This document shows, in pieces, positions 16,253 through 26,058 of a stretch of DNA of 64,000 nucleotides. The notes below the pieces were generated by a model that saw only the letters and a list, made by a program, of their open reading frames with translations, made no database searches and was not told the origin of the DNA. Made by a program: the position numbers and the translations under genes. Position 1 is the stretch's first letter. Each line of letters begins with the position of its first letter. Location of the stretch: contig NZ_FUWJ01000001.1 in the NCBI RefSeq assembly GCF_900167455.1, forward strand, positions 1,054,001 through 1,118,000, written 5' to 3'. This stretch comes from Enhydrobacter aerosaccus. GTDB lineage: Bacteria; Pseudomonadota; Alphaproteobacteria; Reyranellales; Reyranellaceae.

Positions 16253-16265
16253 GTCCCGGCGGTGC

Positions 16266-16748
16266 TCAGGCGGAGGCGACAGCCCCGTTGGCGGCCTTGG
16301 CGAGCGCGGCATCCAGAAAGGTCATCATGCGATCGACTTCACCGCTGGTATCGCGTCGCACGGCGCCGTTGGGCAGCTTCCACCAGGTCTGGCGGTGGAC
16401 GTCCGCCATCGTCCAGTAGAGGCGGATGAAGCCCGCCAGCAATTCGGTCCGCAGCTCGCTCAGCGCCTGCCGTCTTGGCACACCCTGCGCATCCGCCCAG
16501 CGGCAGGTTGCGGCGATCTCTTGGTGGCAGATCTCTGTCACGAACGGCTCGATATAGGTGCCGCTCCAGAACAGATCCTTCGCGCCGGGTGATTCCTTAT
16601 CGGGGAAGGAGAGCGATTGGCCGTCATGGCTCGTCACGCGCACGCCGTCGTCGTTCATGTAGACCCAAGGCGTGACCTGGTCCCAGATCAGCTTGGAGAT
16701 GGCGTCCCGTACGCGCTTGCGGACGCCCGGCTCGACGGGGTTCGACAT
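16266..16748 (-). CDS. Hypothetical protein, 160 residues
   Basis: I do not recognise this protein. It has no signal peptide or membrane segment and is rich in aromatic residues (WDQVTPWVYMNDDG, LFWSGTYIEPFV, RLYWTMADVHRQTWW). A long helix is likely in the second half. It is the only sensible frame in the interval, but no clear ribosome binding site precedes the ATG at 16748. Copies of the REP-like repeat lie just beyond both ends (16231-16252 and 16801-16853), which may mean it was inserted as a unit. Confidence 0.55.
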   Translation of the reverse strand: MSNPVEPGVRKRVRDAISKLIWDQVTPWVYMNDDGVRVTSHDGQSLSFPDKESPGAKDLFWSGTYIEPFVTEICHQEIAATCRWADAQGVPRRQALSELRTELLAGFIRLYWTMADVHRQTWWKLPNGAVRRDTSGEVDRMMTFLDAALAKAANGAVASA

Positions 16749-16800
16749 GGCGGCTTATTTGCCCTCGGCCACTGATCCCGTCCAGCCTTGGGGCCTGGGA

Positions 16801-16853
16801 GGGAGCTGCCCGAATTGCGGAAAATCAGTTTGCGCAATTCCGGCAGCTCTCCC
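16801..16853. repeat. REP-like inverted repeat, fullest copy
   Basis: The left arm AGCTGCCCGAATTGCGGAAA (16804-16823) and the reverse complement of the right arm (16829-16853) differ at only two bases around a five-base loop. Both arms extend into GGGAG/CTCCC. This is the best-preserved of four copies within 1 kb. It lies between the 160-residue ORF and the end of the FkbM gene. Confidence 0.8.
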
Positions 16854-16880
16854 GGCGTATGGTAACGGCCGGGGCAAGCC

Positions 16881-17960
16881 CTAGCGCCGCGGCCGGACGA
16901 AGCCGCGCCAGGCGGCGGCCAGCCGCTCGCGCAGCGGGACATGGCCCTCGGGCCGATAGAATGCGGCCGAGTCCTTCTCGAACTGAGCGAGATAGTCGGC
17001 ATAGGAGCGGCGTCGCAGGCTGAAGGGCTGCACCTGCGCGGCCAAGGCATCCAGCGCCGCGTCGACCGAGAACAGCGGCTCGAAGACCGAGCGCTCGGCG
17101 AGCAGCAGCTCGGCCGCCACGTCGGGTACGTTCCACAGCGAGAAGATGGCCGCGAGCTTGGCAAGCTTGCCGGCATCGAGCGTGCGACCGCACCCTTTGG
17201 CGGCTGCAGGGTCGAGCGCGTAGTAGGCCTCGCCCATGAACGGGCGGCCGAATTCGGTTTCCGCCGGCGTCGGCCAGATGTAGCGGCCGGGCAGGGCGCG
17301 GGTGGAATAGCGCCGCACCTCGAGATCGAACAGCTCGAAACCCTGGCGGCGCATGAAGCGGTCCGTGTTGTGGAAGCTGTGCTGCAGATCCGAATCCGAG
17401 CCGATGAACATCACCTCGAGCTGGACGGCCATCAGGCCGAATTCCTCGAAGCGGCCGTCGAAGCTCAGCAGCACCTCGAAGTCGTCGCGATCGATGTCGA
17501 TCTTGAGATAGTCGACATTCTTCCAGCCGCGTTCGGCGAGGAGCTGCGGCACGACGATCGTGCGTGCCTCGTCGGCCAATTCCGTGGTTTGCCATTCGTT
17601 CTGGCGCATCCGCTCCTCGTGCGGCGCCTGCGCCAGCCACGCGCGGCGGATCTCGCGCGTCCGCATGTAACTGAAGCGCGGCTGGATCAGGTCTCCGATC
17701 GGCGCGACCGATGTCTTGTGGCGCAGCGGATGTCCTTCCGGCAGGCCGGCAAAGCCCGCGACATAATCCGCGTCGGCGCCTTTCTCGAGACTGGCCAGCC
17801 GCCGGCACTCGCCTTCGCTCGCATCGATGCCGAGGATCCTGAGCTGCGGTTCGAACACCCGCCACTTGGGATCGATGCCGCCGGAACAGCCGACATCGAC
17901 CAGGGCGAAGGGCTCGGACTTCAGGCTTCTTGCAACGAGCTCGGCAAAGGATGCGGGCAT
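16881..17960 (-). CDS. FkbM family methyltransferase
   Basis: A 359-residue SAM-dependent methyltransferase. FALVDVGCSGGIDPKW at about residues 18-33 is the SAM-binding motif I, LGIDASEGE follows as motif II, and VDYLKIDIDRDDFEVL near 160 is the FkbM hallmark. The protein is longer than a plain FkbM domain; the last 90 residues or so form an unassigned helical tail. FkbM enzymes O-methylate sugars and polyketides, so it may modify surface glycans. It lies 6 bp after the cyclase-family gene, likely in one operon. Confidence 0.87.
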   Translation of the reverse strand: MPASFAELVARSLKSEPFALVDVGCSGGIDPKWRVFEPQLRILGIDASEGECRRLASLEKGADADYVAGFAGLPEGHPLRHKTSVAPIGDLIQPRFSYMRTREIRRAWLAQAPHEERMRQNEWQTTELADEARTIVVPQLLAERGWKNVDYLKIDIDRDDFEVLLSFDGRFEEFGLMAVQLEVMFIGSDSDLQHSFHNTDRFMRRQGFELFDLEVRRYSTRALPGRYIWPTPAETEFGRPFMGEAYYALDPAAAKGCGRTLDAGKLAKLAAIFSLWNVPDVAAELLLAERSVFEPLFSVDAALDALAAQVQPFSLRRRSYADYLAQFEKDSAAFYRPEGHVPLRERLAAAWRGFVRPRR

Positions 17961-17966
17961 CGGCGG

Positions 17967-19004
17967 TCAGACCGTCGCGACCGGCGTCGCCGGCGATCCG
18001 ACCGCGCCGGGCAGGCGCAGTGGCGGCGCCGTCAGCAGGAAGCGGGAGCGCTTGCGGTCGCGCAGCCATAGCGCCAGGTCCTTCAGCCACCAGATCTCGC
18101 CGAGGTTGAGGCCGAGCTTGAACAGGCAGTGGTTGTGGATCGGCAGCGACGGATGCTCGGCGTTCTCCGGACCTGGCTTGGCGGGGACGGCCTCGACGCC
18201 GTAATTGTCGGCGATCAGGGCCGAGATCTGGCTGTCGGTGATCCATTGCAGCAGCCGCTTGTCGCGGCCGTCGAGCACGCAGCACATCGCATGGGCGCGC
18301 GCCGGATCGACCTTCTTGTCCATCGTCACGATCTCGTCGGTGAAGCCGGTGTAGAGCAGCAGCATGTCGCCGGGCTCGACCACCACCTTGTCGGCCTCGA
18401 GGACGCGGGCGAAGTCGTCGTAGTTAACGTACTTGTGGTCGCGGCCGTAATGCTTCTCCAGATCGACCAGCACGGCGCGGCCCTGGATGGCCTTGGCCGC
18501 CATGTTCTCGACGCCGAGCTTGTGGGCGTAGCTCATGTGGCCGCAGCCGTCGCGCCCGGCGTCGGGCTGCGGGCCGACCACGTCGGAGCCGGCCTTGAAG
18601 CCGTTGTAGTAGAGCGGCTCCGGCACGCCGTCGCCGTCGGCATCGAACATGCCGCCGACATGGGCCAGCGTGTCCCACTGGGTCGAATATTGCAGCGTCA
18701 GGATCACGCGGTCGTCGCTGGCCACGTCCATGAACAGCGGGTTGATGGTGTTGGTGAGGAAGTTGAAGCGCCAGCCATTCTCGTCGCCCGTCGGCGACAG
18801 CACAGGGGGCAGGCGGCGGGGGTTCAGGACGTTGCCGCCGGGAAGATCCAGCGGAAGGCTCAGGCAGAAGGACAGGCCTTCCTTCACCTCGGCGATGCCT
18901 TCCAGCACCTTCTTTGGCGTAATCAGGTTGAGCCGACCGAGCTGATCGTCGTCTCCCCAATCGCCCCATGTCGAGCCTTCGGGACGGAATTTCCAGCGCT
19001 TCAT
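17967..19004 (-). CDS. Cyclase family protein (kynurenine formamidase-like fold)
   Basis: A 345-residue protein of the putative cyclase family. TQWDTLAHVGGMFD matches the metal-binding HxGTHxDxxxH-type segment in altered form, and DKVVVEPGDMLLLYTGF and the C-terminal LPIHNHCLFKLG segments are typical. Members hydrolyse cyclic or formylated amides. The ATG at 19004 follows AAGGGAG; the upstream open frame looks non-coding. It is upstream of the FkbM gene and divergent from an MFS transporter. Substrate unknown. Confidence 0.85.
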   Translation of the reverse strand: MKRWKFRPEGSTWGDWGDDDQLGRLNLITPKKVLEGIAEVKEGLSFCLSLPLDLPGGNVLNPRRLPPVLSPTGDENGWRFNFLTNTINPLFMDVASDDRVILTLQYSTQWDTLAHVGGMFDADGDGVPEPLYYNGFKAGSDVVGPQPDAGRDGCGHMSYAHKLGVENMAAKAIQGRAVLVDLEKHYGRDHKYVNYDDFARVLEADKVVVEPGDMLLLYTGFTDEIVTMDKKVDPARAHAMCCVLDGRDKRLLQWITDSQISALIADNYGVEAVPAKPGPENAEHPSLPIHNHCLFKLGLNLGEIWWLKDLALWLRDRKRSRFLLTAPPLRLPGAVGSPATPVATV

Positions 19005-19146
19005 GGCGTTTCTCCCTTCTGAGCGCGGGGAGACTAGCCCTACTGTGTGCGTTGCGTCATCACGCTTGCATGGCACCCCCGCACGCAATTCCGCAGCAGC
19101 AAGCCGGCGGCATCGTTTATGATCCGTGCAACAAGGGGATCTCGAA

Positions 19147-20376
19147 GTGTCCGCAGCAGTCGCCGTTCCTGCCCGACGCGATGTCCGGGTCATCAGCCTG
19201 ATCGGTGTCGCGCACGGCGCCAGCCACTACTATCAGCTCGCGTTCGTCACGATGCTGCTGATCGTGCGCGACGAGGTGGGGCTGTCCTTCGGCGAGGTCG
19301 GGCTGCTGGGCAGTCTGTTCTATGCCGTCTCCGGCTTCGGCCAGACTGCGGCCGGGTTTGCCGTCGACCGCTTCGGGGCGCGTCCCATCCTGGCCGGTGG
19401 ACTCGCCGCGCTCGGGCTGATGCTGGGGCTGATCTCCATCGCCCATTCCTTCGCGGCCTTTGCCGCCATCGCCATCATCGGCGGGCTCGGCAACTGCGTC
19501 TTCCATCCCGCCGACTTCGCCATCCTCAATGCGTCGGTGGATCAGAAGCGGTTGGGACGTGCCTTCAGCATCCATGGTCTCGGCGGCTCGCTCGGATGGG
19601 CGGCGGGGCCGGCGATGTATTTCCTCGACCACAGCATCGGCTGGGTCGGAGCCGCTCTGATCGGCGCCATTCCCGGGCTCGTGCTGGCCTTCCTCGTGCT
19701 GGTCCATCGCACCGATCTCGTCGATCACCGCATCAAGGCACGCGCCGCTGCCGGCGCCCATGGTGGCGGTTCGATAAGGGCGCTGTTCCTGCAGATGCCG
19801 ATCCTGCTCTGCCTCGTCTACTTCGCCCTCCTGGCGACCAACACGGTCGGCATCCAGCAATTCGCGGTGCCCGCCTGGAAGAGCATGTTCGACGTGACCG
19901 AGAACTATGCCGCCTTCTGCCTGATGGTGTTCGTCGTCGGCTCGGCGGCGGGCATGCTGGCGGGCGGCTACTTCGCCGATCGCGTCCATCGTCACGAGCG
20001 CACGGCGGCGATCGGCCTGCTCGCCGCAGCGGCGCTGACGCTGCCGATCGCCACACAGACGGTACCGCCCGCGCTGCTGCCGGTGATCCTGGCGCTCGCC
20101 GGTTTCGCCGGCGGCACGACCGGCCCATCGCGCGACATGATCGTGCGCCAAGCCACGCCGGCCGGGGCCTCGGGCAAGGTGTTCGGCTTCGTCTATTCCG
20201 GCCTCGACCTCGGCTCGTTCCTGGCGCCGCTGGTGTTCGGGCAGCTCATGAGCCTCGGCCAGCCCGCGACGATGTTCTGGATCGCCACTGGCCTCTATGT
20301 CTTCAACGCCGGTCTCGTCACGATCATCCGCCAAGCGAGCCCGCCGGCCCGCGTTCCGGCCGCAGCGGCCGAGTAG
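19147..20376 (+). CDS. MFS transporter
   Basis: A 409-residue integral membrane protein with about 12 hydrophobic segments. FAVDRFGARPILAGG is the family loop between helices 2 and 3, and HPADFAILNASV and YFADRVHRHERTAAIG are similar repeats. GTG at 19147 follows AGGGGA with seven to eight bases spacing and is preferred over GTG at 19126. It is divergent from the cyclase-family gene, so it could import or export that enzyme's substrate (weak inference). Confidence 0.87.
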   Translation: MSAAVAVPARRDVRVISLIGVAHGASHYYQLAFVTMLLIVRDEVGLSFGEVGLLGSLFYAVSGFGQTAAGFAVDRFGARPILAGGLAALGLMLGLISIAHSFAAFAAIAIIGGLGNCVFHPADFAILNASVDQKRLGRAFSIHGLGGSLGWAAGPAMYFLDHSIGWVGAALIGAIPGLVLAFLVLVHRTDLVDHRIKARAAAGAHGGGSIRALFLQMPILLCLVYFALLATNTVGIQQFAVPAWKSMFDVTENYAAFCLMVFVVGSAAGMLAGGYFADRVHRHERTAAIGLLAAAALTLPIATQTVPPALLPVILALAGFAGGTTGPSRDMIVRQATPAGASGKVFGFVYSGLDLGSFLAPLVFGQLMSLGQPATMFWIATGLYVFNAGLVTIIRQASPPARVPAAAAE

Positions 20377-20379
20377 AGA

Positions 20380-22305
20380 TCAGGCCGCTTCGTAGGCTTC
20401 CTGGGCGACCAGCCATTCGTGCTCGGCATGGGCGAGCTCGCGCTCGAGTCGCGTCTTCTCCTTCTGCAGCTCGGCCGCCAGCGTTGGCGGGCCGCTATAG
20501 GTCGCGGGATCTGCCAGCTTGGCCTCGATCTCGCCGCGCTGCTTGGTGAGCTTGGCGATCGTCTTCTCGGCATTCTCCAGCGCGCGCTTCAAGGGGCCGC
20601 GCTTCACGCGCTCCTCGGCACCCTGCTTGCGCTGATCCTTCTTCGAGGTGGCGGCGGAAGCGCTGGCTGCAGCCGCCGCCTTTTCCTGCTCGCGCTTGGC
20701 CTTGGCCTCGGCCTTGGCTTCCTTGGCCGGGCGGCCGCCGCGTTCGCGCAGCAGCCGCGCCTGGTAGTCGTCGATATCGCCCTCGAACGGCGTGATGGTG
20801 CCGCCGGCGACGACCCAGAGCTGGTCCGCCACCATCTTCACCAGATGCGTGTCGTGGCTGACGAGGACGACGGCGCCCTCGAAATCGTTGATGGCATCGA
20901 TCAACGAGGCACGCGCATCCATGTCGAGATGGTTGGTCGGCTCGTCGAGCAGCAGCAGGTGAGGGGCGTTGCGCGTCGCCAGCGCTAGCAGCAGGCGGGT
21001 CTTCTCGCCGCCCGACATCACGCCGACCTTGAGATCGGCGCGATCGCGCGAGAAGCCGAAGCGGCCGAGCTGGGCCCGCACCTTGGCCTCGCCGACACCC
21101 GGTCCCAGCGCCCGGTTCATGTGATCGAACGGCGTCTGGTCGAATTCGAGCGACTCTTCCTGGTCCTGCGAGAAATAGCCCATGCGCAGCTTGGGCGTGC
21201 GCCTGACGCGGCCCTCGCGCGGAGCCAGTCGATCCGACAGCAGGCGGATGAAGGTCGACTTGCCGTTGCCGTTCTGGCCCAGCAGCGCAATGCGGTCGTC
21301 CATGTCCAGGCGCAGGTCGAGCTTGCGCAGCACCGGCGGGCCCTTGTCGTAGCCGACCGTCACCTCGTCCAGCGTCTCGATCGGCGAGGCGAGCTGCTCG
21401 GGCGAGGGGAAATTGAAGGTGATGCGCTCGTCGACCGGCACGGTGGCGACGGGGCCGAGCTTCTCGATCATCTTGAGGCGCGACTGGGCCTGGCGCGCCT
21501 TGCTGGCCTTGGCCTTGAAGCGGTCGACGAAGGCCTGCATGTGCTTGCGCTGGGCGGCGAGCTTGGCCTGCTGGGCGGCATCGTTGGCCAGCCGCTCGGC
21601 CCTCGTGCGCTCGAAGAAGTCGTAATTGCCGGTGTAGGTGACGAGCTTCTGCTGATCGATATGCACGATGTGATCGCATACGTCGTTCAGCAGGTCGCGA
21701 TCATGGCTGACCATCAGCAGCGTGTTGCGGAACCGCTTCAGATGCTCGGTCAGCCACAACTGCGCCTCGAGGTCGAGATGGTTCGACGGCTCGTCGAGGA
21801 TGAGCAGATCGGGATCGCTGAACAGCGTGCCCGCCAGCGCCACGCGCATGCGCCAGCCGCCCGAGAACTCGCCGCAGGCACGGCCCTGCGCGGCATTGTC
21901 GAAGCCGAGGCCGTTCAGGATCGAGGCTGCCCGGGACGGGGCCGAGGCAGCGCCGATCTCGTCCAGGCGCATGTGGATCTCGGCCAGCCGCAGCCCGTCC
22001 TCGCAGGTCTCCGACTCGGCCAGCAGGCGGGCGCGCTCGACGTCCGCCGCCAGCACGGCGTCGAGGACGGTGATGTCGCCGCCGGGCGGGTCCTGCGGGA
22101 CCGAGCCGATGCGGGTGCGGCCCATCAGGTTGATGGTGCCGCCATCGGCCTCGAGCTGGCCTTGGATCAGCTTCAGGAGCGTCGACTTGCCGGCGCCGTT
22201 GCGGCCGACCAGCCCGACCTTCCAGCCGTCTGAGAAGGCCGTGGAGGCGCGGTCGAACAGCACCCGCTCGCCGTGGCGGAAGGAAAGATCGGTGATGTGC
22301 AGCAT
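20380..22305 (-). CDS. ABC-F family ATP-binding cassette protein
   Basis: A 641-residue protein with two ABC ATPase domains and no membrane segments. The first domain has GRNGAGKST at 34-42, an FSGGWRMR signature and [12 protein letters not shown]. The second has [17 protein letters not shown] and [12 protein letters not shown]. The C-terminal charged, alanine- and lysine-rich coiled-coil tail fits the Uup/YheS type. ABC-F proteins act on ribosomes or DNA rather than in transport. The stop is 3 bp from the convergent MFS stop. Confidence 0.93.
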   Translation of the reverse strand: MLHITDLSFRHGERVLFDRASTAFSDGWKVGLVGRNGAGKSTLLKLIQGQLEADGGTINLMGRTRIGSVPQDPPGGDITVLDAVLAADVERARLLAESETCEDGLRLAEIHMRLDEIGAASAPSRAASILNGLGFDNAAQGRACGEFSGGWRMRVALAGTLFSDPDLLILDEPSNHLDLEAQLWLTEHLKRFRNTLLMVSHDRDLLNDVCDHIVHIDQQKLVTYTGNYDFFERTRAERLANDAAQQAKLAAQRKHMQAFVDRFKAKASKARQAQSRLKMIEKLGPVATVPVDERITFNFPSPEQLASPIETLDEVTVGYDKGPPVLRKLDLRLDMDDRIALLGQNGNGKSTFIRLLSDRLAPREGRVRRTPKLRMGYFSQDQEESLEFDQTPFDHMNRALGPGVGEAKVRAQLGRFGFSRDRADLKVGVMSGGEKTRLLLALATRNAPHLLLLDEPTNHLDMDARASLIDAINDFEGAVVLVSHDTHLVKMVADQLWVVAGGTITPFEGDIDDYQARLLRERGGRPAKEAKAEAKAKREQEKAAAAASASAATSKKDQRKQGAEERVKRGPLKRALENAEKTIAKLTKQRGEIEAKLADPATYSGPPTLAAELQKEKTRLERELAHAEHEWLVAQEAYEAA

Positions 22306-22359
22306 GGGGCCGGGGGCTTTAGCACGCGCACGGTGGCGGAACCAAGGCGATTGGCCCGC

Positions 22360-22388
22360 TTGCCGTGCCTAAACCCCGCGTTTATAAG
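22360..22388 (+). promoter_or_regulatory. Candidate sigma-70 promoter for ndk
   Basis: TTGCCG (22360-22365) and TATAAG (22383-22388) are separated by 17 bp, with the expected start near 22395 and the ndk ATG at 22429. The hexamers are close to consensus for this GC-rich background. Called by eye. Confidence 0.5.
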
Positions 22389-22428
22389 GCCCGCCCACTC
22401 GACCAATGCATACTGGCAAGAGGGTTTT

Positions 22429-22851
22429 ATGGCCGTCGAACGCACTTTCTCGATCATCAAGCCGGACGCGACGCGCCGGAACCTGACCGGCAAGATCAAC
22501 GCCCGCTTCGAAGAGAACGGCCTGCGGATCGTGGCCCAGAAGCGCCTGTGGATGAGCCGCCAGCAGGCCGAGCAATTCTACGGCGTGCACAAGGCCCGTC
22601 CGTTCTTCAACGATCTTTGCACTTTCATGACGTCCGGCCCGGTGGTCGTGCAGGTCCTGGAAGGCGAGAACGCCGTGGCCAAGAACCGCGAGATCATGGG
22701 CGCCACCAACCCGGCCAACGCCGCGGCGGGCACGATCCGCAAGGATTTCGCCGAGTCGATCGAGGCCAACTCGGTGCACGGCTCGGATTCGCCCGAGAAT
22801 GCCGCGACCGAGATCGCCTACTTCTTTGCGGGCACAGAGATCGTCGGCTGA
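22429..22851 (+). CDS. ndk: Nucleoside-diphosphate kinase
   Basis: A 140-residue enzyme that equilibrates nucleoside di- and triphosphates. The catalytic histidine is H117 in [12 protein letters not shown], and the N-terminus [15 protein letters not shown] and the [15 protein letters not shown] segment are diagnostic. The ATG at 22429 follows AAGAGGG. The gene stands alone, with a promoter upstream and a strong terminator at 22872-22899. Confidence 0.97.
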   Translation: MAVERTFSIIKPDATRRNLTGKINARFEENGLRIVAQKRLWMSRQQAEQFYGVHKARPFFNDLCTFMTSGPVVVQVLEGENAVAKNREIMGATNPANAAAGTIRKDFAESIEANSVHGSDSPENAATEIAYFFAGTEIVG

Positions 22852-22871
22852 GCGTAACCACCGCAGCCAAC

Positions 22872-22899
22872 AAAAAAGCGGCCCGTAGGGGCCGCTTTT
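22872..22899. terminator. Bidirectional rho-independent terminator
   Basis: AAAAGCGGCCC (22874-22884), loop GTAG, GGGCCGCTTTT (22889-22899). A perfect stem with A/T tracts on both sides can end ndk on the plus strand and the small gene at 22919-23125 on the minus strand. Confidence 0.92.
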
Positions 22900-22918
22900 C
22901 ATGTCTATGGACCGGCCC

Positions 22919-23125
22919 TCAGGGCGCGAGGGCGGCGCCGATGAGCACGGCGACCGATCCGCCGACGCCCAGCAGCACGCCGATCACCGGCAGATGCGCG
23001 ATCAGCCCAAGCGCCATCGAGGCGAGCAGCACGATCAGCCACAAGACCATGAAGGTCACGAGCTTGTTGAAGCCCTGGTAGGTCTCCAGGTGAGCGCGAT
23101 ATTCGTCCTGAACTGCTTCGGCCAT
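22919..23125 (-). CDS. aa3-type cytochrome c oxidase subunit IV-like small membrane protein
   Basis: A 68-residue protein with a soluble N-terminus (EYRAHLETYQGFNKLV) and two hydrophobic helices, FMVLWLIVLLASMALGLI and VIGVLLGVGGSVAVLIG. The histidine-bearing leader followed by a membrane helix matches the short subunit IV of alphaproteobacterial aa3 oxidases (Pfam COX4_pro_2), from memory. Plain subunit IV usually has one helix, so the second is atypical. It lies 43 bp downstream of purN on the same strand. No other oxidase gene is in the window. Confidence 0.68.
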   Translation of the reverse strand: MAEAVQDEYRAHLETYQGFNKLVTFMVLWLIVLLASMALGLIAHLPVIGVLLGVGGSVAVLIGAALAP

Positions 23126-23167
23126 TGAAGGTCCCCCGTAAGAATTTCGTGGCTGTCTTATAGCGAA

Positions 23168-23818
23168 CTAGGGATCGGGCGAGAAGAGCAGGGTGGCATC
23201 CGGCGGAACGCCCGTGACCTCCACCTTGCCGCCGGACACGGTCACCCGGCGCTCGCCGAACCACCGCACGACCAGCGGATAGAGCCGATGCTCCTGGCGC
23301 AGGATGCGTGCCGACAGCGCTTCTTCGGTATCTCCCCGAAGAACCGGCACGGCGGCCTGCGCCACGATGGGCCCGCCATCGAGCTCGCCTGTGACGAGAT
23401 GCACAGTGCAGCCGCTGAGACGCACGCCGGCGTCGAGGGCCTGACGCTGGACATGGAGCCCCTTGAAGGCCGGCAGCAGGGACGGGTGGATGTTGATCAG
23501 CCGTCCGGCCCAATGCTGCGGGAACCAGGCGCTCAGAATCCGCATGAAGCCGGCAAGGACCACAAACTCGACGCCATGCTTCTCCAACGTCGCCGACACC
23601 GTGCGGTCGAAGCTTTCGCGATCGGCAAAATCCCGGTGCGAGACGACCTCGGTCGCGATGCCGGCCTTTGCGGCCATCTGCAGTCCCGGCGCCGAGGCGA
23701 CATTGCTCAGCACGCAGACGATCTCGGCCGGATAGTCGGATGCCTTAGCCGCCTCGATCAGCGCGGCCATGTTGCTGCCGCGTCCCGAGATCAGGACGCC
23801 GACTTTCAGCTTTGCCAT
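23168..23818 (-). CDS. purN: Phosphoribosylglycinamide formyltransferase
   Basis: A 216-residue enzyme that transfers a formyl group from 10-formyl-THF to GAR in purine synthesis. [10 protein letters not shown] at 7-16 binds the phosphate. The catalytic residues are N109 and H111 in [11 protein letters not shown] and D147 in GELDGGPI. The ATG at 23818 lies inside the end of purM (13-bp overlap), so translation is probably coupled. The length is normal for the family. Confidence 0.96.
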   Translation of the reverse strand: MAKLKVGVLISGRGSNMAALIEAAKASDYPAEIVCVLSNVASAPGLQMAAKAGIATEVVSHRDFADRESFDRTVSATLEKHGVEFVVLAGFMRILSAWFPQHWAGRLINIHPSLLPAFKGLHVQRQALDAGVRLSGCTVHLVTGELDGGPIVAQAAVPVLRGDTEEALSARILRQEHRLYPLVVRWFGERRVTVSGGKVEVTGVPPDATLLFSPDP

Positions 23819-24897
23819 AGGCTGTCGGCGTGCTCGACCACGCAATCGGCTTCGGCAGTCGGGGCGGGTTCGATGACGCCGATTTCGGCAACGGTCTCGC
23901 CGCTGTCGCGCAGGGCCTGGGCGACCCGGGCTGCATCCGCGGCCGTCGTCACAACGACCATACCGAGTCCGCAGTTGAAGGTCTGCAGCATGTCGTCGGT
24001 CGGCACGTTGCCGACCTCGCGCAACCAGCTGAACACCGGCGGAGCCGTCCAGCGTCTGGCATCGAGGCGCGCGCGCAGGCCGTCCGGCAGGCAACGCGGC
24101 ACGTTGCCGGGCAGGCCGCCGCCGGTGATATGGGCCAGCCCCTTGATCGCGCCAGTGGCGCGGATGGCGGCCAGCAACTGCTTCACGTAGATGCGGGTCG
24201 GCTCGAGCAGGGCTTCGCCCAGCGAGCCGCTGCTGAAAGGCGAGGGCGCGGCGTAGGTGAGGCCGCTTCGCGCGACGATGCGGCGCACGAGGGAATAGCC
24301 GTTCGAGTGCGTGCCGCTCGAGCTCAAGCCGAGAACGATGTCGCCGGGGGCGATATCGGGTCTCGGCAACAGATGCTCACGCTCGGCGGCGCCGACTGCA
24401 AAGCCGGCGAGATCGTAATCGCCCTCCGCGTACATGCCGGGCATCTCCGCCGTCTCGCCGCCGACGAGGGCGCAGCCGGCGCGGCGACAGCCCTCGGCAA
24501 TGCCGGCGACGATGCGGCGGCCGATCTCGACCTCGAGATGGCCGGTGGCATAGTAGTCGAGGAAGAACAGCGGATCGGCGCCCTGGACGACGATGTCGTT
24601 CACGCACATCGCCACCAGGTCGATGCCGACCGTATCGGGGATGCCGGCCTCAATCGCGACCCTGAGCTTGGTGCCGACACCGTCGGTCCCGGAAACGAGG
24701 ATGGGATCGTGGAAGCCGGCGGCCTTGAGATCGAACAGGCCGCCGAAGCCGCCCAAGCCGCCCATCACGCCGGGACGGTTGGTGCTCCGGGCCAGCGGCT
24801 TGATGTGCTCGACCAGGGCGTCGCCCGCGTCGATATCGACGCCCGCGGCCTTGTAGGTCAGGGGAGGGAGATTGTGTCCGGGGGCGTCACGCTTCAA
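23806..24897 (-). CDS. purM: Phosphoribosylformylglycinamidine cyclo-ligase
   Basis: A 363-residue enzyme that closes the imidazole ring to form AIR using ATP, in purine synthesis. [18 protein letters not shown], the [10 protein letters not shown] phosphate loop, [13 protein letters not shown] and [10 protein letters not shown] are diagnostic. The likely start is TTG at 24897; the open frame reaches a further TTG at 24957, but those residues are not family-like. It is first in a purM-purN operon and divergent from the DUF2066 gene. Confidence 0.95.
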   Translation of the reverse strand: MKRDAPGHNLPPLTYKAAGVDIDAGDALVEHIKPLARSTNRPGVMGGLGGFGGLFDLKAAGFHDPILVSGTDGVGTKLRVAIEAGIPDTVGIDLVAMCVNDIVVQGADPLFFLDYYATGHLEVEIGRRIVAGIAEGCRRAGCALVGGETAEMPGMYAEGDYDLAGFAVGAAEREHLLPRPDIAPGDIVLGLSSSGTHSNGYSLVRRIVARSGLTYAAPSPFSSGSLGEALLEPTRIYVKQLLAAIRATGAIKGLAHITGGGLPGNVPRCLPDGLRARLDARRWTAPPVFSWLREVGNVPTDDMLQTFNCGLGMVVVTTAADAARVAQALRDSGETVAEIGVIEPAPTAEADCVVEHADSLWQS

Positions 24898-24956
24898 GCC
24901 AGGCTCATTCGTGCTAGATAGGTGGCGCGAACATAGCCAAAAACCGGACCCCCGCA

Positions 24957-26036
24957 ATGCCGCCAGCCCGCTGGTTTTCCACGATCCTTGTCATTCTGCT
25001 GGCCGCCGTCGCCGTTTCCGGCGCAGCCCGCGCGCAAATTGCAAGCAACAACACCTACACCATTCCGGGCGTGGAGGTGGATATCGACGGCGCCGATGCC
25101 GTGAAAGCGCGCGACCAAGGCATCCTGGAGGCCGAACGGCGGGCGGCCAAGATGCTGGTCGACAAGATGGTGGCGCCCGACGATCGGTCGAAAGTGCCGC
25201 CGCTCGACGATGCCCGCCTGCAGACCATGGTGCGCGGCGTCGAGTTCGCGCGCGAGCGGGCCGCCGGCAATCACTATCAGGCGACCTTGAATGTGGTCTT
25301 TGCCGCCGCGCCGGTGAAGGCGTGGCTGCAGGAGGCGGGCGTCGGCATTGCCGAAACCATCGCCCGGCCCGCGCTTCTGGTGCCGCTGTGGAAGGACAGA
25401 GACGGGGTCGAACCGCTCGACGACCACAATGCCTGGCGCGATGCCTGGCAGGCTCTGGATACCTCCTCCAGCGCCGTGCCTCTGACCGTCGTGCGCGGCG
25501 ACCAGCTCGATCAGAATGCGCTCTCGGTCGAAGAAGCCTATGTCGGCGACGTCTCCGCCCTGTCGCGGCTGAACGAGCGGTATCACGCTCCGACCATCAT
25601 CGTCGCGACTGTCGAGGGCGACAAGAACGGCGGACCGTTGACCGTCAGCGGCATGCGCTACGATACCCAGACGGGCGCGCGCACCGACCTTGCGAAGGCG
25701 ACGGTGGACAATGCGCAGGGGTTGGGCGATGCGGCCAAGAAGATGCATGCCGCCCTCGAGGAGCAGTGGCGCAGCATCGCCGTCGTGCGACGCGATTCGC
25801 AGGCCAGCCTCGAGGTCACGGTTCCGATCCGGACCTTGAGTGATTGGGTGCAGATCCGCCAGCGGCTGGGATCGGTCCCCGCGGTCAAGAACGTGGCGGT
25901 GCGCACGCTCGAATCGGATCACGCCGACTTGCGGCTCGACTATTACGGAACGCCGGAGCAGCTGCAGCAGACACTGACCCAGGTGGGGCTGCAGCTCGAC
26001 AGGGACGGGGACCAGTGGCGGCTGCAGGCACGGTGA
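24957..26036 (+). CDS. DUF2066 domain-containing exported protein
   Basis: A 359-residue protein with an N-terminal signal sequence ([22 protein letters not shown], residues 6-27) followed by the DUF2066 region with [18 protein letters not shown] and the [20 protein letters not shown]-type segment. The family is exported and of unknown function, and often sits next to purM and an AI-2E permease, as here. The ATG overlaps the purM upstream region on the other strand. It probably starts the operon running to the SDR gene. Confidence 0.85.
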   Translation: MPPARWFSTILVILLAAVAVSGAARAQIASNNTYTIPGVEVDIDGADAVKARDQGILEAERRAAKMLVDKMVAPDDRSKVPPLDDARLQTMVRGVEFARERAAGNHYQATLNVVFAAAPVKAWLQEAGVGIAETIARPALLVPLWKDRDGVEPLDDHNAWRDAWQALDTSSSAVPLTVVRGDQLDQNALSVEEAYVGDVSALSRLNERYHAPTIIVATVEGDKNGGPLTVSGMRYDTQTGARTDLAKATVDNAQGLGDAAKKMHAALEEQWRSIAVVRRDSQASLEVTVPIRTLSDWVQIRQRLGSVPAVKNVAVRTLESDHADLRLDYYGTPEQLQQTLTQVGLQLDRDGDQWRLQAR

Positions 26037-26058
26037 CGGACCTGCCCCGAGACAACGC

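Larger units (their letters stand above)
15827..16265. other. Repeat-rich intergenic region without a gene
   Basis: This 439-bp stretch holds, in order, a REP-like element (15838-15877), a GC-rich palindrome (15890-15941), a two-armed cruciform-like structure (15966-16025), a half REP element (16072-16095), an AT-rich perfect palindrome (16141-16166) and another half REP element (16231-16252). No credible coding frame or RNA gene was seen. The swing from about 65 percent GC to a pure AT block is abrupt. Confidence 0.8.
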
